Source of the DNA: JAHBTB01 sp964451255
Lineage (GTDB): Bacteria > Armatimonadota > Fimbriimonadia > Fimbriimonadales > Fimbriimonadaceae
Assembly (NCBI GenBank): GCA_964451255.1
Contig: CAYVHL010000003.1
Coordinates: forward strand, 1 to 64,000
Length of the DNA stretch: 64,000 nucleotides
Direction of reading: 5' to 3'
The notes under the pieces: model-generated
What the model was told of the DNA's origin: nothing
Database searches by the model: none
The model's input: the letters and a program-made list of their open reading frames with translations, nothing else
Shown here: positions 27,871 through 36,096 of the stretch, piece after piece
Layout of the letters: each line of letters starts with the position of its first letter
How positions within the stretch are numbered: position 1 is the stretch's first letter
Position numbers and translations under genes: made by a program

Positions 27871-28608
27871 GTGCCACTTTGCCAACTCTCCTATTTCTCC
27901 CAGTCCATGAAGAAGAGCACCGCGGCCACCGTCCTCCTACCTGCCCACGATGTGCCCCGGCCCTGGCACGTCATGTTTTTGCTCCACGGCCTCTCGGACG
28001 ACCACACGACTTGGACACGGCGCACAAGCATCGAACGCTATGTCGAAGGGCTCCCGCTGGTCGTGGTGATGCCCGACGGGGGACGGGGCTACTACGTCGA
28101 CGCGGTCGACGGGCACAAGTACGGCGAAGCCCTAGGAGTGGAACTGCCGGAAATCGTCGCCGCGTACTTCCCCACCGATCGGCCATGGTGCACCACCGGG
28201 CTTTCGATGGGCGGGTATGGGGCGTTCAAACTCGCCCTTGACCGGCCGGAGTTGTTTCGCTCGGCGGTGTCCCACTCCGGCGCCCTCCACTTCGGCCGGT
28301 CTCTGGACGGGCCCGACGAGGAGTACAACCGTGAGTTCCGACGTGTCATCGGCGAACCTGGGCCAGGCAACCGCTGTGACATCCATTCCATCGTCGACCA
28401 TATGCCTGCCGACAAGCTACCTGCCATGAGGTTCGACTGCGGCACGGAAGACTTCCTGTTGTGGGCCAACCAAGAGTTTCACTCCCACCTCGTGGCTAAG
28501 CGGATCGACCATGAATATCAGGAGTTCCCCGGAGACCATGAATGGGCGTACTGGGACGAACACGTCCAGGAAGCGATCTTGTTCCACCGTAAGAACTTGG
28601 GGTTCTGA
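27871..28608 (+). CDS. Esterase D / tributyrin-esterase-like alpha/beta hydrolase
   Basis: This 245-residue protein belongs to the putative esterase family that includes S-formylglutathione hydrolase and EstA. The catalytic triad can be assigned: Ser in GLSMGGYGAFKLAL, Asp in FDCGTEDFLL and His in PGDHEWAYWD. The oxyanion region is FLLHGLSDDHTTW. There is no signal peptide, so it is cytoplasmic. The GTG start at 27871 has TATCCT (27860-27865) only 5 nt upstream and no Shine-Dalgarno, which suggests a leaderless mRNA. The natural substrate cannot be told. Confidence 0.87.
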   Translation: MPLCQLSYFSQSMKKSTAATVLLPAHDVPRPWHVMFLLHGLSDDHTTWTRRTSIERYVEGLPLVVVMPDGGRGYYVDAVDGHKYGEALGVELPEIVAAYFPTDRPWCTTGLSMGGYGAFKLALDRPELFRSAVSHSGALHFGRSLDGPDEEYNREFRRVIGEPGPGNRCDIHSIVDHMPADKLPAMRFDCGTEDFLLWANQEFHSHLVAKRIDHEYQEFPGDHEWAYWDEHVQEAILFHRKNLGF

Positions 28609-28632
28609 GCAGTCCGTTCGGGTGCAAGCAGG

Positions 28633-29346
28633 GTGCGGCGAGGTCCGTCGCTAGGTTGGCGTACAATCTCGCTTGGATTGCACAACATTTTTCCCGAACC
28701 GTACGTCGTTCCCGGCCATGTGGCAGACGCGAAGTACAGTGTCCTTTTGGCCTTCAAGCGCCGGACCGTGGCCTGGTGGTTCGCGATGTGCTTGGTCAGC
28801 CTCGTGTTCTTCGTGTGGCCGTTGCCGTTGTCGTTGCGCGACTCAGCCGCCGGAGTCCTCCTGGGGTTGGCGGTCTTGACGGTTCTCAGGCGTTTTGTGA
28901 CGGACCGAAGGGCAGAAGTGGCGTCGAGCACTGCGGCCGCCTTGCTGACAATGCCAGTGGTCGGCACTCTAGTTCACGCGCTTCGAGAAGGGGGGGTTGA
29001 CCTTTCGCTCATGTACGTCGTCCCGTTCACTTTGGTTCTCTATGCGATACTGGCCGGACGAGACTTCAGCCATTTTGGTTACGCTGTACTTGGTTCGGCC
29101 GCCGCCCTGGTCTGTGCGGCCGTCGCCGTCCAGGCTAAATGGGTCGATATAGACGACAGCGCTTTAGGCGCTTTGGCCTCAGTCGTTTCCACCGTTTACG
29201 TAGCGTGCGACCTGTCGATGCTTATGCGCCGACGTCTCCCCGGAGAAGAGTTGGGTGCCGCGGCAGACATCTTTCGAGACGTCCTCAACTTCGCGACCTA
29301 CGCCTTCCGCGTCGTCTCGTACCGTCGCCGGTATAGGTTCCACTGA
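28633..29346 (+). CDS. Membrane protein of unknown function, coupled to P-II-like gene
   Basis: This chain of up to 237 residues has about six hydrophobic segments between residues 45 and 200 (for example WWFAMCLVSLVFFVWPL and FGYAVLGSAAALVCAAVAV) and a basic C-terminus. I do not recognise the family. The start is uncertain: GTG at 28633, TTG at 28678 and GTG at 28720 are all in frame. TACAAT at 28661-28666 looks like a -10 box and would favour one of the later starts. It ends 4 bp before the P-II-like gene, so the pair is probably co-translated and may interact. Confidence 0.62.
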   Translation: MRRGPSLGWRTISLGLHNIFPEPYVVPGHVADAKYSVLLAFKRRTVAWWFAMCLVSLVFFVWPLPLSLRDSAAGVLLGLAVLTVLRRFVTDRRAEVASSTAAALLTMPVVGTLVHALREGGVDLSLMYVVPFTLVLYAILAGRDFSHFGYAVLGSAAALVCAAVAVQAKWVDIDDSALGALASVVSTVYVACDLSMLMRRRLPGEELGAAADIFRDVLNFATYAFRVVSYRRRYRFH

Positions 29347-29350
29347 AGCC

Positions 29351-29689
29351 ATGGTTCGCGTCTTCGCATACGTCCGGCCTCACCGGCTCGAAGACGTCAA
29401 GTCCGCAATAGCCGCCTCGGATGTCAACGGGATAACCGTCTCCGATGCGAGAGGCTGCGGGAACAACCCGGAGGCCACCGTCCTCTTTGCCGGACAAGAA
29501 ATCCTCACATCGCTTCCCTTCCGTTCAAAGATCGAGGTCGTCGTACCTGACGAGGAGGCGGAGACGATTGTCCGCGCCATAGTCTCGGCGGCGAGGACGG
29601 GCCAGGAAGGCGACGGAAAAGTGTTCGTGGAGAAGCTGGAAGACGTCGTCCGCATCCGCACACGGGAACACGGAGACTCCGCCGTCTGA
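29351..29689 (+). CDS. P-II-family signalling protein with non-canonical T-loop
   Basis: This 112-residue protein is a P-II (GlnB/GlnK-type) trimeric sensor of ATP/ADP and 2-oxoglutarate by family. The B-loop TGQEGDGKVFV and the C-terminal signature VEKLEDVVRIRTREHG are well conserved. The T-loop departs from GlnB: the region aligned with GRQKGHTELYRG reads GNNPEATVLFAG, so Tyr51, the uridylylation site, is Phe, and Gln39 is lost. The start at 29351 is fixed by the conserved N-terminus MVRVFAYVRPHRLEDVK. It follows a membrane protein by 4 bp; a direct partnership is inferred. It is not next to amtB or glnA. Confidence 0.85.
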   Translation: MVRVFAYVRPHRLEDVKSAIAASDVNGITVSDARGCGNNPEATVLFAGQEILTSLPFRSKIEVVVPDEEAETIVRAIVSAARTGQEGDGKVFVEKLEDVVRIRTREHGDSAV

Positions 29690-29726
29690 TCCCAGACGTC
29701 ATAATGTTCGACAAGGGAAAGAGATC

Positions 29727-31424
29727 ATGTTTCGACGTACAATCCTTGGCCTCCTGTTGACCGTTTGTTGCGCGTGGGCGTCTGCCGCGGTCGAGGTCGT
29801 CACCGACGCCAAAAACGGCGACTCCATTCACGGCGACTATGCCTTGCGCGCGACGGTCCGCAGCGACAACCTGGTCACAAAGGTTGAACTCTATGTCGGT
29901 GGGCAGCTCAAGGACTCGAAGACGAGCACGCCATACACCTTCCAGATCGACACTTTGGCCGAGAACGACGGGCCATTCAGCGTCAAGCTGGTGGCTTACA
30001 CTTCTGAAGGCGACAAGGGTGAAAAGACCCTTGACCTGGTCATAGACAACGAACTTTCAAAGGGCGCCGCCTACCACATCGGCAAAGGCGAAGACGCCCT
30101 CACCGTCAAGAACTGGGCCGACGCCGTCACCCACGGCCGGACGGCGCTCAAGATCGAGCCCAAAAACAAGGGGGCGATGATCCTCTTGGCACGCGCAAAC
30201 TACGGCAAGGGCAGCTTTGATCTCGCGGCGAAGTACTCCCAGGACGTCCTGGACGTGGACAAGACGAATACGGCCGCCCTTCAATTGATGTCTGCGGTCA
30301 ACCTGAAGAAGGCGTTCAGCGCAACGACCCAAGGCAGTGCCGAAGAAGCGCGGACCGCACTCGGAGACGCCCTCAAAGCTGCGGCGAAGAGCAGTCGCGA
30401 GATAACCGAAGCTTCAATCGACAAGTTGACGTTGAAACCGACGCCTGGCGAACTCGTCCCTTGGAGCGACTCCATGCTTCGGGCCCGACGATATGTCCTC
30501 GTCGCCACGGCGACGGCGACCCCGTTCGAGTCCAATCCAAAAAACAACGACATCGCCGCCCGTCACCTTTTCGCCCTGCTGAGATCTGGCCAGAACAGCG
30601 ACGCCGTCGCGGCCAGCGAAAGGCTGAAGCGCTTTGGGTCTCCGGACGGATACACGTATGCCCTTATGGCAGTGGCCTACCAGTCGGTAGGCGACGTGGC
30701 GAACTCGATGGCGGCCGAAAAGAACGCCGTGCTCGCAGCCCCGGACAACCTCGGCGTGCAGTATGCGAGCGCGTACCTCGCCCTTATCCGAAGCAAATCT
30801 GCGAGCTTTGGCCAGATTCTCGACAACATCGACAAGATCGACCCAAGCGGACCGATCGTCAACTCCTACATGTCGACCAGGCTCTACGATCTGGGAGACT
30901 ATTCAGGAGCCCAGGATCGGTTCCAGACTGCGATCATGGCCGATCCGGGCAGCCCCGACGTCCTGATCGGGCGGGGCCGCCAGATCGTGAGCGGAGCCTT
31001 GGACGTCAAGCCCTTGGGCAAAGACGCGACTGACGACGAGAAGACTCGAGCCGCCGACCTGCTGAAGGACCGGCTGGCAACCGCCCAGGTCTTTTTTGAG
31101 GCGGCTATCCAAGCCAAGCCTGATAACGCGGAGGCGCTGACCGGACTGGCGTTGGTGCATGCCCTCTCGGGCCATGCCGACGAAGCCCTGGCTTATGGCC
31201 AAGCGGCCGCGGCTGCGGGCAAATTCTACGCGTCCGCGCAACTCGCCCATGCTGTCGGCCTGCGTCAAAAGAACCGGCTTGCCGATTCTCAGCGGGCACT
31301 GGACGCCGCCGCCAAGCTTGATCCTCGGACGCGCGGTCGCAGCACTGACGCATCCGTCATCTGGAGAACCTTCTCAATGTACGGACGTACCGCGTATCTG
31401 CCGGCGCCGGGCGAAGTCCGCTGA
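29727..31424 (+). CDS. Secreted TPR-repeat protein with N-terminal Ig-like domain
   Basis: This 565-residue exported protein has a signal peptide (residues 1-20, ending ASAAVE), then an Ig-like domain of about 90 residues (VEVVTDAKNGDSIHGDYALR onward, with VTKVELYVGGQLK) as in Big-type folds. It then has tetratricopeptide-like helical repeats to the C-terminus (for example AVTHGRTALKIEPKNKGAMI and FFEAAIQAKPDNAEALTGLA). It is probably a periplasmic or envelope scaffold; no enzymatic motif is seen. An AAGGGAAAGAG ribosome site precedes the ATG. A strong terminator follows. Confidence 0.8.
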   Translation: MFRRTILGLLLTVCCAWASAAVEVVTDAKNGDSIHGDYALRATVRSDNLVTKVELYVGGQLKDSKTSTPYTFQIDTLAENDGPFSVKLVAYTSEGDKGEKTLDLVIDNELSKGAAYHIGKGEDALTVKNWADAVTHGRTALKIEPKNKGAMILLARANYGKGSFDLAAKYSQDVLDVDKTNTAALQLMSAVNLKKAFSATTQGSAEEARTALGDALKAAAKSSREITEASIDKLTLKPTPGELVPWSDSMLRARRYVLVATATATPFESNPKNNDIAARHLFALLRSGQNSDAVAASERLKRFGSPDGYTYALMAVAYQSVGDVANSMAAEKNAVLAAPDNLGVQYASAYLALIRSKSASFGQILDNIDKIDPSGPIVNSYMSTRLYDLGDYSGAQDRFQTAIMADPGSPDVLIGRGRQIVSGALDVKPLGKDATDDEKTRAADLLKDRLATAQVFFEAAIQAKPDNAEALTGLALVHALSGHADEALAYGQAAAAAGKFYASAQLAHAVGLRQKNRLADSQRALDAAAKLDPRTRGRSTDASVIWRTFSMYGRTAYLPAPGEVR

Positions 31425-31435
31425 CCGCATTCCGA

Positions 31436-31468
31436 CCTCCGGCCCCAAGCAGGGCCGGAGGTATATTT
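31436..31468 (+). terminator. Intrinsic terminator after the TPR gene
   Basis: A perfect 10-bp stem CCTCCGGCCC (31436-31445) and GGGCCGGAGG (31452-31461) with loop CAAGCA is followed by TATATTTG. It separates the TPR gene from tRNA-Pro. Confidence 0.75.
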
Positions 31469-31475
31469 GTGCGGT

Positions 31476-31552
31476 CGGGGCGTGGCTCAGCTTGGTAGAG
31501 CGCTTCTCTGGGGGGGAAGAGGTCGCGAGTTCGAATCTCGCCGCTCCGACCA
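31476..31552 (+). tRNA. tRNA-Pro (anticodon GGG)
   Basis: The 77-nt gene has acceptor CGGGGCG/CGCTCCG (one G-U pair), discriminator A and encoded CCA. The anticodon stem-loop CTTCT-CTGGGGG-GGAAG gives anticodon GGG. The T arm is GCGAGTTCGAATCTCGC. Confidence 0.95.
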
Positions 31553-31565
31553 TTCCTCTGACCTC

Positions 31566-32687
31566 CTATCGCGCAAGCAAGTCAGTCCCTGTCCGCCAAG
31601 GCACGCCGAGCCATCTGGCCGCCGTCATCCCGACAGCCGTCAACCCGTCGATGTCTCCCAGCCGTCGGGGAGCAAGGTCCCGCGAGCAGAGCACAATTGG
31701 CGAGTACTCCCTCGTGTGGTCGGTCGACGTGTCCGTCGGGTCGTTGCCATGGTCGGCGGTCAAGATCAGTAGATCCTCTTCACCTAACCTGCCGAGCACC
31801 TCTCCCAGAGTCACGTCAAACTCCTCCAGGCACTTCCCAAACCCCTTGGGGTCTTGCCGATGGCCGTAGAGCATGTCGAAGTCTTCGAAGTTGGCGAAGA
31901 CCATTCTGGCGTCGGAGGCCATCGCCTCTTCCAAAGCGACGCGGTGCTCCTTGTTGCTCTGCGTCCGCCTTGACGGGCGGAAGCCGCGTCCGTTGAAGAG
32001 CTCAGGCACGACCCCGACGCCCGCCACGTCACCGACCTTGTCGATGAGGTTGGGCGGCGGATCTAGGGGGAAGTCCTTTCTTCTCTCGGTGCGGACGAAC
32101 GCCCCCGGCTTGCCCACGAAAGGCCTCGCGATGATCCGCTCGACGTTGTCCGGCGCGACGCACAGGCGCCTTGCGATCCGGCACATCTCATAAAGGTGTT
32201 CGACGGGGACGACGTCCTCGTGCGCGGCCAATTGGAAGACGGAGTCGGCAGACGTGTAGAGGATAGGACAGTGGGTCTCCAGATGTTGCTCGCCCAGTTC
32301 CGCGATGATCTTTGTGCCGCTCTCGGGCCGGTTTCCGATCGTCTGGACTCCAGCTTCCTGCTCAAACGCCTTGACCAACGACAACGGAAACCCGTGGGGA
32401 TAGGTGGGAAACGCCACTTCAGTGACGATCCCGGCCATCTCCCAATGGCCGGTCACCGAATCTTTTCCCCGGCTCAGTGGACGCAACCTGCCAAAGACGC
32501 CTTCCGGGGCTTGCCCGACGCCAGCCGCCGCGAAGAGCCCGAGCCTTTGTAGATTGGGCGCGTCCAAACCGCCGCACGCCTTCCAAACATTGGCGAGCGT
32601 GGCCACTCCGGGGCCGTCATGAAAGTCGTCGTGGTCGGGTGCGGCGCCTGCGCCGCACCCGTCCATGACCACGACGATCGCCCGCAT
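31566..32687 (-). CDS. deoB: Phosphopentomutase
   Basis: This 373-residue DeoB interconverts ribose/deoxyribose 1- and 5-phosphates in nucleoside salvage. It belongs to the alkaline-phosphatase superfamily of metalloenzymes. Visible are the N-terminal metal site VVVMDGCGAGAAPD, the block GKDSVTGHWEM around the active site, TIGNRPESGTKII, and the C-terminal metal ligands LTADHGNDPTDTSTDHTRE. The size is normal. TAATCT (minus strand, 32699-32694) lies 6 nt before the ATG without a Shine-Dalgarno, so the message may be leaderless. The preceding gene on the same strand ends 23 bp upstream. Confidence 0.95.
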   Translation of the reverse strand: MRAIVVVMDGCGAGAAPDHDDFHDGPGVATLANVWKACGGLDAPNLQRLGLFAAAGVGQAPEGVFGRLRPLSRGKDSVTGHWEMAGIVTEVAFPTYPHGFPLSLVKAFEQEAGVQTIGNRPESGTKIIAELGEQHLETHCPILYTSADSVFQLAAHEDVVPVEHLYEMCRIARRLCVAPDNVERIIARPFVGKPGAFVRTERRKDFPLDPPPNLIDKVGDVAGVGVVPELFNGRGFRPSRRTQSNKEHRVALEEAMASDARMVFANFEDFDMLYGHRQDPKGFGKCLEEFDVTLGEVLGRLGEEDLLILTADHGNDPTDTSTDHTREYSPIVLCSRDLAPRRLGDIDGLTAVGMTAARWLGVPWRTGTDLLAR

Positions 32688-32710
32688 GGGGCGAGATTAC
32701 TCGTTCCCTG

Positions 32711-33088
32711 TCATTGGGCGACGGCTGACGCCTTCGCGCCATCTATGTTGGTGCGTGCGGCCAGTACAGGCTTCTTCTGCACGATGTCCGCCGAAGAGAC
32801 GATCTGCAACGTGTCCTTGTCCACTTTCATCAGCCGGTTGGCGCTGAAGATGAAGACATACTTTTCGTCACACGTCATGCTTGTCCCCCCTGGCTGCGTC
32901 AGAGGAAAATCTGTCTGACCGCTGGGGGTCATTGTCCGAGCCACCTTGACCTGGCCGTCAGACAGCCGTTCTGCGCCGTTCTTGGCGGCCGAGTCGGAAG
33001 CAGTCACCCACGACCACGTGGTCGCACCGACACCTCCGAACATGACCGTGGCCAGAATGGGGACCCATAGTTTTGGTGCTTGTCTCAT
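32711..33088 (-). CDS. Hypothetical membrane-anchored or exported protein
   Basis: This 125-residue protein has one N-terminal hydrophobic segment (LWVPILATVMFGGVGATTW, about residues 7-25) that could be a signal anchor or an uncleaved signal. A hydrophilic domain of about 95 residues follows (KYVFIFSANRLMKVDKDTLQ), reminiscent of a short beta-propeller-type strand pair. The start is decided by an excellent Shine-Dalgarno (GGAGG, five nt before ATG); an upstream in-frame start lacks one. Function unknown. Confidence 0.7.
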   Translation of the reverse strand: MRQAPKLWVPILATVMFGGVGATTWSWVTASDSAAKNGAERLSDGQVKVARTMTPSGQTDFPLTQPGGTSMTCDEKYVFIFSANRLMKVDKDTLQIVSSADIVQKKPVLAARTNIDGAKASAVAQ

Positions 33089-33229
33089 TTGTTCCTCCCC
33101 GCTGTGCGGGCAGGCGACGGGCTGAAAAGTCCTGTCCGCTCTTCTTGTCGCCGCCTGTATTGCCAATTACCGGCCCGGGTGGCGAGAAGTTCGCAGGACC
33201 TGCCGAAGTCCTAGGGTTGGAATGAAAAG

Positions 33230-33263
33230 GCCCGCCTCCGTAACTATGGATGTGGAGACGGGC
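33230..33263 (-). terminator. Terminator-like hairpin after the DUF4434 gene
   Basis: On the minus strand a 10-bp stem with one G-U pair (arms at 33254-33263 and 33230-33239) is followed directly by CTTTTCATT. It lies about 85 nt beyond the stop of the DUF4434 gene. The intergenic stretch 33089-33346 otherwise shows only a -10-like TATAGT near 33300 on the minus strand. Confidence 0.55.
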
Positions 33264-33346
33264 GATAAGTGCAGACAAGCACAGTCCAACACTTGGACTA
33301 TACAGCATAAAGCGTCGTCAGTGTCATCAATTTTATCAACATTGCG

Positions 33347-34258
33347 TCAGATCATGGCGTCGCTGATCTCGAAGTGCTTGCGATAACGTTCAAACAAGTT
33401 CTGGGCGGCAGGGTAGCAGGAGTGCGGGGACATGAAGTGGGCGAACTCGAAGGTGATGAGTTTCTCCGCCGTTTCGCTCGCCGCCTCCATTTTGAGACGC
33501 AGGTAACGCCAGTCCGCCGGGGGAAACTTGATCGGCATGTCACGGTCGAAACACTCCACGTTGGACCATGTGGTCAGGCCGTGCCGGTCTCCAAGGGCTC
33601 TCATTCCCCGTAAAAATGCGGGGAGTTCTCGATATTGAATCTGCCCGTCTTGAAACGCGCAGATGTCAAAGGCGCCCTCTGTCTCGCCAAAAATGCGGCC
33701 CCAGTGCTCCAAGGACTCATCAAGTGTGAAGGAGGAGTGGACGTCAAACTGCTTCGTCCCCTGAGGGTAAGGCGATATCAGGACCGGCAGATCCTTGGCT
33801 GACTTGCAATGACGTCCGATGCCGTTGAAGATCTCGATGATGTGGCTGTCGTCTTTGCTTGTCTCGTGGGTCATGTACCAACCCTTGAAGGCAGGACTGT
33901 CCCCGTACCGACCTACGACTTCATCCACAAACGCCCGGTTGAGGTCGACTTCCTTGCGCCACGAGCCGCGGTGCCAGTGGACACCAGAGTCGTATGTCCC
34001 CCAGTAAAGACTGACCCCCGCCTCCTCTGCCAGATCCAAGAACATCCGGCCCAGATCGTCATGCACCGGCAAGAGGCCCGGCAACACCTTGCTCGGAAAG
34101 ATGCACTTGTCCCGGTACCCGGACCGTATGAGGACCACCGTGTCGATGCCGATTTGCCGGTAAAGGCTGAACTCCCTTCTCCACTCGTCCACGCCCCAGT
34201 TCTGGGACGGGATGTCATGGGTGATCTCGTCCAGAAAGGTGCCAGTGAGTCGTAGCAT
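33347..34258 (-). CDS. DUF4434-like glycosidase-fold protein
   Basis: This 303-residue protein resembles the DUF4434 family, thought to be TIM-barrel glycoside-hydrolase-like. The N-terminus LTGTFLDEITHDIPSQNWG and the following WRREFSLYRQIGIDTVVLI are characteristic. Further blocks are SLYWGTYDSGVHWH, FKGWYMTHETS, and FDICAFQDGQIQY at about residue 200. There is no signal peptide on the chosen start at 34258 (ATG with TACAAT 8 nt upstream), so it may be cytoplasmic. The longer reading frame upstream to 34378 has a non-family N-terminus and was not used. Substrate unknown. Confidence 0.75.
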   Translation of the reverse strand: MLRLTGTFLDEITHDIPSQNWGVDEWRREFSLYRQIGIDTVVLIRSGYRDKCIFPSKVLPGLLPVHDDLGRMFLDLAEEAGVSLYWGTYDSGVHWHRGSWRKEVDLNRAFVDEVVGRYGDSPAFKGWYMTHETSKDDSHIIEIFNGIGRHCKSAKDLPVLISPYPQGTKQFDVHSSFTLDESLEHWGRIFGETEGAFDICAFQDGQIQYRELPAFLRGMRALGDRHGLTTWSNVECFDRDMPIKFPPADWRYLRLKMEAASETAEKLITFEFAHFMSPHSCYPAAQNLFERYRKHFEISDAMI

Positions 34259-34425
34259 CGCCGCAGATTGTAGCCGTTGGGATTCTCCGGGAATTTCGCC
34301 GGTCGGGCTGTTGCGCGTGGCAGAGTCTCCCGATGATTCTCTCGGGCCGCGAAGCTGACACCCCGCCCGCCGGTCCAAACCAGAAAGATATCAATCCAGG
34401 GAAACAGAGAAGCAAAGAGGGTATG

Positions 34426-34460
34426 GGCGCGCTGCCGCAAGCGGCGCGCCGTTTTTTTTT
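34426..34460 (+). terminator. Hairpin with T9 tract immediately upstream of fabI
   Basis: GGCGCGC (34426-34432) and GCGCGCC (34444-34450) pair perfectly, with a smaller inner stem CGC-AA-GCG, and are followed by G and nine T residues (34452-34460). No plus-strand gene precedes it within 3 kb; the ATG of fabI is 17 nt downstream. It may be an attenuator in the fabI leader or an insulator against antisense transcription. Confidence 0.7.
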
Positions 34461-34477
34461 CTTGTAGACTTCGAACC

Positions 34478-35242
34478 ATGCTTCTCGATGGCAAGAAGGG
34501 CCTCGTCCTGAACGTCACCAACAAGAACAGCATCGGCTGGGCGTGCGCGGAGGCCGCCCACGACCACGGTGCGACGGTCATGGTTGGCGCTCAGAACGAG
34601 CGGATGCTCGAGCGTGTGGTCGAATTGGTGGCCGAGTTTCCGAGAATGTCCGCCGTCCAGGTCGACTTTGGGATCGAATCAGACCTCGAAAACTTGGCGA
34701 GGCGAGTCGGATCGGACTTTGGCAAGGCAGACTTCCTTGTCCACTCAGCCGCGTTCGCCCAGCGAGAGGACCTGCAAGGCAGGTTCATCGACACGAGCAG
34801 GGACGGGTTCAAGGTCGCCCTTGACGTGTCCGCCTACTCCTTTGTGGCCGTCTGCAAGGCGTTGGAGCCGGTCTTCGCCGACGACGCCAGCGTCATGGCC
34901 ATGTCCTATCTCGGCTCGACTAGGACGGTCGGCAACTACAACGTCATGGGCGTGGCCAAGGCGGCCTTGGAGGCGTGCGCCCGGTACCTGGCCGCCGACC
35001 TTGGCCCCAAGGGGATCCGCGTCAACATCCTGTCGCCCGGCCCCATAAACACGGTTGCGGCCCGGGGCGTGAAGGGCCTGACCGACATGATCGCTCACGT
35101 CCACGGTCATGCCCCGCTCAAGCGTGAGTTCGGCCAGGCCGAGGTCGGTGCCAACGCCGTCTACCTCATGAGCGATCTCAGCAAGGGAGTCACCGGCCAG
35201 ATCGTCTTCGTTGACAACGGCTACAACGTCGTCGGCATCTGA
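34478..35242 (+). CDS. fabI: Enoyl-ACP reductase FabI
   Basis: This 254-residue NADH-dependent enoyl-ACP reductase performs the last step of each fatty-acid elongation cycle. FabI-specific features are VTNKNSIGWACAEAA (cofactor site), MSYLGSTRTVGNYNVMG and the catalytic Tyr and Lys in YNVMGVAKAALEACARYLAA. VRVNILSPGPINTVAARGV appears here as IRVNILSPGPINTVAARGV, and the C-terminus is VFVDNGYNVVGI. It begins a chain with ftcD (one-base overlap) and purK (4-bp overlap). Confidence 0.94.
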   Translation: MLLDGKKGLVLNVTNKNSIGWACAEAAHDHGATVMVGAQNERMLERVVELVAEFPRMSAVQVDFGIESDLENLARRVGSDFGKADFLVHSAAFAQREDLQGRFIDTSRDGFKVALDVSAYSFVAVCKALEPVFADDASVMAMSYLGSTRTVGNYNVMGVAKAALEACARYLAADLGPKGIRVNILSPGPINTVAARGVKGLTDMIAHVHGHAPLKREFGQAEVGANAVYLMSDLSKGVTGQIVFVDNGYNVVGI

Positions 35243-36096
35243 TGCGGCTCTTGGCGGTTCCCAATTGGTCGTTCGGTCGCGAACGCGCGCTTCTTCGTTC
35301 GACTCGCGACCTCTTGGAAGCGTCACCTGTCCAGTCGCACTTCTGCGAGGCCGACATCGACCACAACCGGACGGTCACCGCCTACTCCGGCGAGGCGGCC
35401 GAAGTCTTTGACACCACGATGCTTCTGGCAGAACACATACTGCCTGGCATCGACCTACAACGTCACAGCGGCGTGCACCCGCGGATCGGGGCGTTGGACG
35501 TCTGCCCCTTTGTACCGCTAGGAAAGTTCGAGGCGGCCCAGGTGCTGTCGGCGGTGGACTCTTTCGCCAAGCAGGTTGCCGACAAGTTTCAATTGCCGGT
35601 CTTCTTGTACGAGCATTCCGCCAAGGGAAGCGTCCGACTGCCCGACTTGAGGAGAGGAGGGTTCGGGGGGTTGGTCGATCGTGACCTTTCGGCTGACTAT
35701 GGGCCAAGGCGGGTCAACATACACTTGGGCGCGACGGTCATAGGCTGGCGTGACTTCTTGATCGCGATGAACATCAACCTCTCCACCGAGGATCTGACGG
35801 TAGCCCAGCGCCTGGCGGCCCGCATCAGGGAGATGAGAAGGTCTAAGCAAGAGGGATGGGAGGGGGTCAGGGCTCTCGGCGTCCCATTGGCGAGCAGGGG
35901 CCTCACACAGGTCAGCCTGAACTTGACCAAGCCGGACCTCACGCCGATCGACCCGGTCTTCGAATGGGTCGAGGCGAACGCCGCCCTGGCAGGGGTCGAA
36001 GTGGCCTACCCTGAGCTCATCGGTGTGATACGCGACGTCGACATGGAGCACAACACCCGCGTCGCCTGCCGTCCTGAACAGGTGGTCAAGACGTGA
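35242..36096 (+). CDS. ftcD: Glutamate formimidoyltransferase
   Basis: This 284-residue protein matches the formiminotransferase half of FTCD, which moves the formimino group of formiminoglutamate (a histidine-degradation product) to tetrahydrofolate. Landmarks are VPNWSFGRE, DIDHNRTVTAYSG, RHSGVHPRIGALDVCPFVPL, PVFLYEHSA and IGWRDFLIAMNINL. The cyclodeaminase domain is absent, as in stand-alone bacterial forms. It is coupled to fabI upstream and purK downstream; a link to one-carbon supply for purine synthesis is a reasonable inference. Confidence 0.92.
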   Translation: MRLLAVPNWSFGRERALLRSTRDLLEASPVQSHFCEADIDHNRTVTAYSGEAAEVFDTTMLLAEHILPGIDLQRHSGVHPRIGALDVCPFVPLGKFEAAQVLSAVDSFAKQVADKFQLPVFLYEHSAKGSVRLPDLRRGGFGGLVDRDLSADYGPRRVNIHLGATVIGWRDFLIAMNINLSTEDLTVAQRLAARIREMRRSKQEGWEGVRALGVPLASRGLTQVSLNLTKPDLTPIDPVFEWVEANAALAGVEVAYPELIGVIRDVDMEHNTRVACRPEQVVKT

